Assembly: GCF_001422815.1 (NCBI RefSeq)
Contig: NZ_LMMP01000001.1
Span: 305,848-369,847 of the forward strand
DNA length: 64,000 nucleotides
Direction: 5' to 3'
Source: Methylobacterium sp. Leaf91
Lineage (GTDB): Bacteria; Pseudomonadota; Alphaproteobacteria; Rhizobiales; Beijerinckiaceae
In this document: positions 55,493 to 64,000 of the stretch, piece by piece
How the letters are laid out: each line of letters starts with the position of its first letter
How positions within the stretch are numbered: position 1 is the stretch's first letter
Position numbers and translations under genes: made by a program
Notes under the pieces: model-generated
Database searches by the model: none
Seen by the model: only the letters and a program-made list of their open reading frames with translations
Told to the model about the DNA's origin: nothing

Positions 55493-56428
55493 TCAGGTCA
55501 GCACGACGACCCGCGTGCCGATCTCAACGCGGCCGTAGAGGTCGATCACGTCCTGGTTGATCATGCGGATGCAGCCGGACGAGACGCTGAGACCGATGGA
55601 TTCGGGCTCCAGGGTGCCGTGGATGCGGTAGAGCGTGTCCTTGTTGTCCTGCCAGAGGTAATGCGCCCGTGCGCCGAGGGGATTGCGGGAGCCGCCGGGC
55701 ACGCCGAGGCCGCTCTGGAGCTGGGTCACCGACCGGGCGAGCTTGGGCGTCCGCGCGATCATCTCCTTGGGCGGATACCAATCCGGCCACATCTGCTTGG
55801 AATTCACCGTCGAGACGCCGGACCAGGAGAAGCCCTGCTTGCCGACGCCGACGCCGTAGCGGCGCGCCCGCCCGTTGGGCTGGACCAGGGTGAGGTGGTG
55901 CGCGCGCGGATCGACCACGATGGTGCCCGGAGGCTCCGCGCCCGTATAGGCGATCTCCTGGCGAAGGAAGTTCGGGTTCGCTTTGCGCCAGTTGAAGGCA
56001 TGGACCGGGAAAGGCTCGTCGGTGATCGCCGCATAGGCCCGGGCGTAGTCGATCGGCCCATTGTCCACCGGACGCGAGACGGGGTTGCCCTGGTTCGCCG
56101 GCGGCTGCTCGGCACGGCGGCGGGCGTTCGGATCGGCATAGGGATCCGAATCGGGGTCGTCCTCGAAACGCGGTGCGGTGGCGCGCTCGCGATAGGGCTC
56201 GTAGCGACCGCCACGGCGGCGATAGAGCCGTCCGGCCTCGTCCCGGTAGAGACGGTCGTCGTCATAGGGGCCGTATCCGTCGTCGGATTCGATGGCGAGG
56301 CGGCCACGGACCTGGGCCAGAGCGGCGAGCGGTGAACCGGCCAGGACCAGGGTCGCGCCGGCGCCGCTCAGCAGGGTCCGCCGGCTGAAGGGAAGAGTGG
56401 GACGCTCGATGAGGGGGCGTTCGGACAT
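55493..56428 (-). CDS. L,D-transpeptidase (YkuD), exported
   Basis: A 311-residue protein. A twin-arginine-like signal (SRRTLLSGAGATLVLAGSPL) is followed by an Arg/Tyr/Asp-rich linker with variable repeats (YEPYRERATAPRFEDDPDSD). The YkuD domain runs from about residue 160 (GTIVVDPRAHHLTLVQPNGR) to the catalytic YRIHGTLEPESIGL and SVSSGCIRMINQDVIDLYGR, holding His and Cys. It makes 3-3 crosslinks in peptidoglycan or attaches proteins to it. Alphaproteobacteria of this group carry many such paralogues. Single gene. Confidence 0.92.
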   Translation of the reverse strand: MSERPLIERPTLPFSRRTLLSGAGATLVLAGSPLAALAQVRGRLAIESDDGYGPYDDDRLYRDEAGRLYRRRGGRYEPYRERATAPRFEDDPDSDPYADPNARRRAEQPPANQGNPVSRPVDNGPIDYARAYAAITDEPFPVHAFNWRKANPNFLRQEIAYTGAEPPGTIVVDPRAHHLTLVQPNGRARRYGVGVGKQGFSWSGVSTVNSKQMWPDWYPPKEMIARTPKLARSVTQLQSGLGVPGGSRNPLGARAHYLWQDNKDTLYRIHGTLEPESIGLSVSSGCIRMINQDVIDLYGRVEIGTRVVVLT

Positions 56429-56725
56429 GAGGTACTCAAAGATGGGCCGCTCGCCAGGGCGCGAGGACTAAAGCCAAGATTGGGCGGTGACTTAGCAAGA
56501 CCAGGGGCCGCCGTCACGCCGGGCCGTCGCTCATCAGCATTGCGGTCCGGTCGGACCGGCGGCACGGTCCGGGAAAGGAGAATCCACCGACCTTTCATCA
56601 TGCCGCGAGAATATGCGGGAGATGTCCGATTTCATCGATCCTTGCGATTGCAAAAATATCCGTCCGCATCGACATAAGGCGCTGCATTTCAACACCATCA
56701 CATCTTTGGAAGACGGACGAATCCT

Positions 56726-57118
56726 GTGCCGATCTCTTCTTTCGCACGCCTCGGCGCGTCGGTCCTGACGCTCGCCTTCGGGCTGACACTCGCGGGGGAG
56801 AACCCCGCTTTCGCGGGTCCGAAGCCCGCCCAATCGTCGACAGCGCTCAAGGCCGTCGACTCCGCCAAGACCGGAGCCTCCCGGACGAAGATCGCCAAAA
56901 GGTCGCGGACGGTGAAGGCCAACACGGTGAAGACGAAGCCTGCGCCCGTCGCCACCGGTTCCCTCGCCAAGGAGGCCGCCGAGACCACCTCGACGGAGGC
57001 ACCCGGCGTCACCTGGACCTCGGCCGAGCCGGACGAACTCCGCTGCGGTCGCAGCCGCCGCAAGCTGTGGCAGGCGGGCGAAGGCTGGGTGGTCAAGAAC
57101 GTGACGGTCTGCCGTTAA
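56726..57118 (+). CDS. Secreted basic hypothetical protein
   Basis: A 130-residue protein starting at GTG. A signal peptide (SSFARLGASVLTLAFGLTLA, cleavage near AFA) precedes a Lys/Thr/Ala-rich linker. A short C-terminal module with two cysteines follows (DELRCGRSRRKLWQAGEGWV and VTVCR), probably one disulfide. No family recognised, but the C-terminal Cys module with W-x-x-x-x-G-W recurs in small secreted proteins of this order (recollection only). It is preceded by about 300 bases with nothing recognised. Confidence 0.55.
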   Translation: MPISSFARLGASVLTLAFGLTLAGENPAFAGPKPAQSSTALKAVDSAKTGASRTKIAKRSRTVKANTVKTKPAPVATGSLAKEAAETTSTEAPGVTWTSAEPDELRCGRSRRKLWQAGEGWVVKNVTVCR

Positions 57119-57227
57119 GCGTCTATCCGACAAGCGGTTGCGGGCCGCCGGGTAGGACCGGTGGCGGCGGCGCGCTACAAGCCTCCTCGCCGCACAGACG
57201 ATGTCCGGGCGAGTTGGAGGCGATGAC

Positions 57228-58454
57228 GTGATCCGCGTGCTGCATACGGGCGACTGGCATATCGGGCAGTCACTGCGCGGCTATTCGCGCACCCACGAGC
57301 ATGCGAGGGCGCTGGCCCATCTCGAAGCCATCGTCGTCGGCCACGAGGTCGACGCCCTCGTGGTGGCGGGCGACGTCTACGACAGTCAGAACCCGTCGGG
57401 CGAGGCGCAGGCGCTGCTCTACGAGGTGCTGGTGCGCCTGCACCGGGCGCGCCCTTCCATGACCATCGTCCTCACCGCCGGCAATCACGATGCGGCCGGG
57501 CGCCTCGAAGCGCCGAGCCCGATCCTCGAGGCCATCGGGGTTCGGGTCATCGGCAATGTCCGCCGCCGCGACGGCGCCCTGTCCATCGAGCGTCATCTGG
57601 TACCGATCCTCAGGAACGGCGATGTGGCGGCCCAGATCCTGGCCGTGTCCTATCCCACCGCCGCCTGCCTGCCGCCCCTACGCCGGGAGGAAGGGTCGCC
57701 CATCGTCAGGGCCGTGCGAGCCCTCTACGCCCAGGTGATGGAGGCGGCGACGCCGCATCTCTCCGGCCTGCCGCTTCTCCTCACCGGGCATCTGCACGTG
57801 GCCGGGGGAACCGAATCGGAGGGGGCCGAGCGCCGCATCCTGGTCGGCGGCGAACATGCCGTGCCGCCCGACGTGTTCCCGGTGGAGGCCGATTACGTGG
57901 CGCTGGGCCATCTCCACAAGGCCCAGACCATCGGCGGCGGAATGGTGCGGTATTCCGGCTCGCTGATCCCGCTCTCGGCCACCGAGCAGCCCTACGCGCA
58001 TGGGGTGAGCCTCGTGACCCTCGGCGACGGACCGGCGCGGGTGGAACACATCCCGATCCCGCGCCCGGTTCCGTTCCTGCGCCTGCCGCCGCGCGGCGAC
58101 ATGCGGCTCTCCGAACTCGGCGACCATCTCAAGGCGCTGGGCCTCGACCCGGCCCTGCCGATGGAGGAGCGGCCCTATATCCAGGTCCGGCTGGCCCGCG
58201 AGGGGCTGGGGCCGGGCCACCGCGCGGAGGTGGACCGGATCGCCGAAGGCTTCCCCGTCCGCATCGTCGATACCCGCGTGACGGCGGCGGCCGATCCGGT
58301 CGCGGAGGCCGTCGACGCGGCGCCGCTCGTGCGCCTGTCCGAGCGCGACCCGGAAGACCTCTTCCGCCTCGCCTTCGCGCGCGTTCGGGGCACCCCGCCG
58401 GAGCCGGCGCATCTGGAGGTGTTCCACCGGGTCCGGGCCGAGGCCGAGGCCTGA
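57228..58454 (+). CDS. sbcD: DNA repair exonuclease, SbcD-like metallophosphoesterase
   Basis: A 408-residue protein with the Mre11/SbcD motifs in order: LHTGDWHIGQSLRG, VVAGDVYDSQNPSG, VLTAGNHDAAGRLE, LLTGHLHVAGG and YVALGHLHKAQTI, with a C-terminal capping region. SbcD forms a nuclease with the ATPase SbcC that opens hairpins and processes double-strand ends. No sbcC lies next to it in the window: the next gene is a catalase-like protein. The GTG at 57228 with GGAGGCG upstream is preferred over the ATG at 57201. Confidence 0.88.
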   Translation: MIRVLHTGDWHIGQSLRGYSRTHEHARALAHLEAIVVGHEVDALVVAGDVYDSQNPSGEAQALLYEVLVRLHRARPSMTIVLTAGNHDAAGRLEAPSPILEAIGVRVIGNVRRRDGALSIERHLVPILRNGDVAAQILAVSYPTAACLPPLRREEGSPIVRAVRALYAQVMEAATPHLSGLPLLLTGHLHVAGGTESEGAERRILVGGEHAVPPDVFPVEADYVALGHLHKAQTIGGGMVRYSGSLIPLSATEQPYAHGVSLVTLGDGPARVEHIPIPRPVPFLRLPPRGDMRLSELGDHLKALGLDPALPMEERPYIQVRLAREGLGPGHRAEVDRIAEGFPVRIVDTRVTAAADPVAEAVDAAPLVRLSERDPEDLFRLAFARVRGTPPEPAHLEVFHRVRAEAEA

Positions 58455-58575
58455 AATCCGCCACGCTGGCGCTTGTCACGCCGCCGTTACCCTGTACATA
58501 TTATAATTCGATTGTGCGCCATCGAGTTTTGCCGGCCCATGCCGATGCGAGCCGGGCGACGGGGGAAACAGCGCC

Positions 58576-59556
58576 ATGAAATCTACGATCGTCGCCACCG
58601 GCTGCGCCATGGCGCTCGCCCTCGCCTCTCCGGTCCAGGCCGAGGAGGCGGATGCCGCCGCCATCGTCAACGGCCAGTTCGTGGCCGGCGGCAACAAGCC
58701 TGGCGTGCGGGCCAGCGGCGCCAAGGGCGTTTGCCTCACTGGGCAGTTCACGCCCTCGGCCGAGGCGGCGGGGCTGTCGAAGGCACCGCATTTCGCCAAG
58801 CCCGTGCCGGTGACCGCGCGATTCTCCATGGGCGGCAGCAACCCGGGCATCTCGGACAAGGCCAAACCGGTGACGCGGGGCTTCGCCATGCGCCTGCGCG
58901 ACCCGGCGGGCGACCTTGTCCTCGTCATCATTTCCGCGCCGGTCTTCTCGGCGCGCACGCCCCAGCAGCTGTTCGATTTCGTCTCCGTCCGCGCGCCCGG
59001 GCCCGACGGCAAACCCGATGCCGAGAAGGTCAAGGCCTTCGCCGCCGCCAATCCGGAGACCACGAAACAGGCGGCCTGGCTCAACGCCCGCCCGGTCCCG
59101 GCGAGCTATGCCGGCGTCGATTACTGGGGCGTCCATGCCTATACGCTGACGAACGCCAAGGGCGAGGCGCAGGTGGTGAAGCTGAAGACCGTCGCGGATG
59201 CGGGACAGCTCGGCCTGAGCGAAGACGACCTCAAGGCCAAGCCCGACAGCTTCTATGCCGATGAGTTGAAAGACCGCCTCGCCAAGGGGCCGGCCACCTT
59301 CTCCCTGGTGGCGATCCACGGCGAGGCCGGCGACCCCACCGCCGACCCGACCGCCCTGTGGCCCGAAGACAGCCGCAAGAGCACGAAGCTCGGCACCCTC
59401 GCCATCACGGCTCTTGAGCCCGCCGCCACTTGCGACGCGGCCACGTTCGATCCGGTGGTGGACCTCCCCGCCGGCATCGCCGGCCCGGCCGACGACCCGA
59501 TGTTCGCGATCCGCTCGCCGGCCTATGCCGTGTCGCTGTCGCGCCGCGCCCAATAG
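58576..59556 (+). CDS. Secreted catalase-family peroxidase-like protein, distal His absent
   Basis: A 326-residue protein with a signal peptide (MKSTIVATGCAMALALASPV, cleavage near VQA) and a mini-catalase fold: GVCLTGQFTPSAEAAGLSKA, VTARFSMGGSNPG, RGFAMRLRDPAGD, PVFSARTPQQLFDF and a C-terminal IRSPAYAVSLSRR holding the proximal Tyr region. Family enzymes usually have Arg-x-x-His-Ala-Lys-Gly before this; here it is RASGAKG, so the catalytic distal His is Gly. It may bind haem without normal peroxidase activity, or act in another way. Periplasmic. Single gene. Confidence 0.85.
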   Translation: MKSTIVATGCAMALALASPVQAEEADAAAIVNGQFVAGGNKPGVRASGAKGVCLTGQFTPSAEAAGLSKAPHFAKPVPVTARFSMGGSNPGISDKAKPVTRGFAMRLRDPAGDLVLVIISAPVFSARTPQQLFDFVSVRAPGPDGKPDAEKVKAFAAANPETTKQAAWLNARPVPASYAGVDYWGVHAYTLTNAKGEAQVVKLKTVADAGQLGLSEDDLKAKPDSFYADELKDRLAKGPATFSLVAIHGEAGDPTADPTALWPEDSRKSTKLGTLAITALEPAATCDAATFDPVVDLPAGIAGPADDPMFAIRSPAYAVSLSRRAQ

Positions 59557-59572
59557 AGAGACGCTCGACCCG

Positions 59573-59609
59573 CCTGCCCGATCGCGAGGGGATCACGCGA
59601 CCGGGCAGG
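59573..59609. terminator. Hairpin between convergent catalase-like and RTX genes
   Basis: CCTGCCCGATCGCG (59573-59586) and CGCGACCGGGCAGG (59596-59609) pair with one mismatch. There is no T-run on either strand, so termination is only possible, not shown. Confidence 0.4.
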
Positions 59610-59628
59610 CCGGAGGACGGCGCGGACG

Positions 59629-60417
59629 TCAGAAGATGAAGCTGCCTTCCGTCACGGAATCGGCCGTGACGCCGAGCAGGATGATCTTGTTCGAGGCTCC
59701 GGTGTCACCCGTGAAGGTGATGATCGTGTTGGCCTCGCCGTGGAACGATCCGATCTTCACGTCATCCATGCTGCCCGTGATGACACCGATGTGAAGCACA
59801 TCCTCGGTCACATCGAACTTGCGGATGACATCGCGGCCATCGCCCGAGACGAACTCGAAGGTGTCGGCACCCGCGCCGCCGAAGAGGGAATCGCCGCCCT
59901 TGCCGCCGGTGATGTAGTCGCTGCCCTTTCCAGCCACGATGCGGTCGGCGCCGTCCGTGCCGGTGATCGTGGAGCCGCCAACGGCCAAGCTCTGCGAATA
60001 GATCTTCGCACCGATATCGACGCCCGTCATGCTGAGGGCCGCCCCATCGCGGACATAGACCCTCTCTATGCTGGCCAAGCCGGTGAACGAAGCGTCGGTC
60101 AGGGCGACGGCACTGCCTTTGTTTACGAAGAGCAGGTCCGTCCCCTCGCCACCATCCACCATCACGGTCGAACTGCTGATGACGAGGCGATCGTTGCCAT
60201 CCCGACCGTACAATTCGTCGGAACCACCATTGCCGCTCAGTGTATTGGCGCCGCCGGTTCCGTAAAGGACATCGTCGGACGCACTGCCGAGGATGTTCCC
60301 AAACTCTTCATATCCATCAATCAGCGCGCCAGGGCCGAAATCGAGCGTCCTGGCTTCCGTATTGACGGATTGCTGATACCCAGACGTAGAATCATTAGGA
60401 TCGAAGTCGCAATCCAA
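59629..60417 (-). CDS. RTX-type calcium-binding protein, 5' end unclear
   Basis: The frame is 262 residues from a TTG at 60417. RTX repeats read GSASDDVLYGTGGANTLSGN, then GGSDELYGRDGNDRLV, TGTDGADRIVAGKGSDYITG and GGKGGDSLFGGAGADTFEFV, with the C-terminal secretion-type module (FDVTEDVLHIG ... NKIILLGVTADSVTEGSF). No ribosome-binding site precedes the TTG. The frame stays open to 60459 and reads protein-like (SSDIEIAELHYTLD) without a standard start codon, so the 5' end may be truncated or use a rare start. The upstream DNA is A/T-rich. Confidence 0.65.
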   Translation of the reverse strand: MDCDFDPNDSTSGYQQSVNTEARTLDFGPGALIDGYEEFGNILGSASDDVLYGTGGANTLSGNGGSDELYGRDGNDRLVISSSTVMVDGGEGTDLLFVNKGSAVALTDASFTGLASIERVYVRDGAALSMTGVDIGAKIYSQSLAVGGSTITGTDGADRIVAGKGSDYITGGKGGDSLFGGAGADTFEFVSGDGRDVIRKFDVTEDVLHIGVITGSMDDVKIGSFHGEANTIITFTGDTGASNKIILLGVTADSVTEGSFIF

Positions 60418-60643
60418 CGTATAATGAAGTTCTGCTATCTCAATATCCGAAGAACAGATTCAATCTGAAAATTTTATAGATTGATATGATTTGCATAATT
60501 TATAATACAGTTATAGCTCGGTCCGGATTCCTCTGGATAAACCGCTCCCGAGCGAGAAGCTGGTCTCCCGCGGGCGGGTGAAGAACGCCGCCCCCGCCGG
60601 GCCGCCCCGAAGGGAGACGAGGGTTCGGGTGCCGGATTCAGCC

Positions 60644-64000
<3,357 letters not shown>

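Overview
The window is GC-rich (roughly 65-70% by eye) and reads like the chromosome of an alphaproteobacterium of the order Hyphomicrobiales, most likely Methylobacterium/Methylorubrum or a close relative. The signs are a helicase-S4-fdxA-carD-rpoH neighbourhood, a MucR/Ros regulator, a promoter matching the EcfG general-stress consensus, an alphaproteobacterial-type G6PD and several small stress proteins of rhizobial type. This is inferred from gene content; no database was searched.

Layout. 1-8.4 kb: the 3' end of a DUF3108-like gene, two small envelope proteins, an SUV3-type RNA helicase with a long disordered tail, an S4 RNA-binding protein, ferredoxin FdxA, CarD, and an RpoH sigma factor behind a perfect EcfG-type promoter. 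8.4-20.5 kb, between tRNA-Pro(CGG) and tRNA-Lys(CTT): a phosphopantetheinyl transferase; a Tat-exported LodA-like quinoprotein oxidase with its LodB flavoprotein and a secreted RidA; a frameshifted RTX fragment; a phosphatase/NAD(P)HX dehydratase pair; a stress pair (DUF892 + DUF2171); an IS630 remnant; small orphans; and a phosphoesterase. 20.5-32.4 kb: leuA, secreted proteins, a KpsE/KpsM-like export pair lacking its ATPase, a Pat-like acyl-CoA synthetase/acetyltransferase, a class II aldolase, MucR, and a membrane-anchored Mrr-like nuclease. 32.4-47 kb: zwf, an RTX-tailed GH114-like gene broken by an amber codon, and a minus-strand tripartite RND efflux operon (mdtA, mdtB, mdtC, nodT-type outer-membrane gene). 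47-64 kb: aminotransferase, DUF4112 protein, a lone YejE-type permease, a Tat-dependent GFOR-like oxidoreductase, a cation/proton antiporter, cold-shock protein, Dps, an L,D-transpeptidase, SbcD, a mini-catalase lacking its usual distal histidine, a third RTX protein, and the 3' part of a multi-PAS hybrid histidine kinase.

The most unusual structure is in the efflux operon. GC-rich palindromic elements sit inside reading frames and are translated as related Pro/Gly-rich peptides. One inverted pair brackets a DUF559 endonuclease-like gene wedged between mdtB and mdtC with overlapping stop/start codons on both sides. Another pair forms the N-terminus of the outer-membrane component. This resembles the in-gene palindromic elements of Rickettsia and may mark a small mobile cassette.

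Other themes are general-stress control (EcfG-type promoters before rpoH, possibly the DUF892 gene and zwf; Dps, CspA and catalase nearby), periplasmic redox chemistry (LodAB-RidA, GFOR-like enzyme, catalase-like protein), and decay of RTX genes: all three RTX-type genes carry a lesion or lack a normal start.
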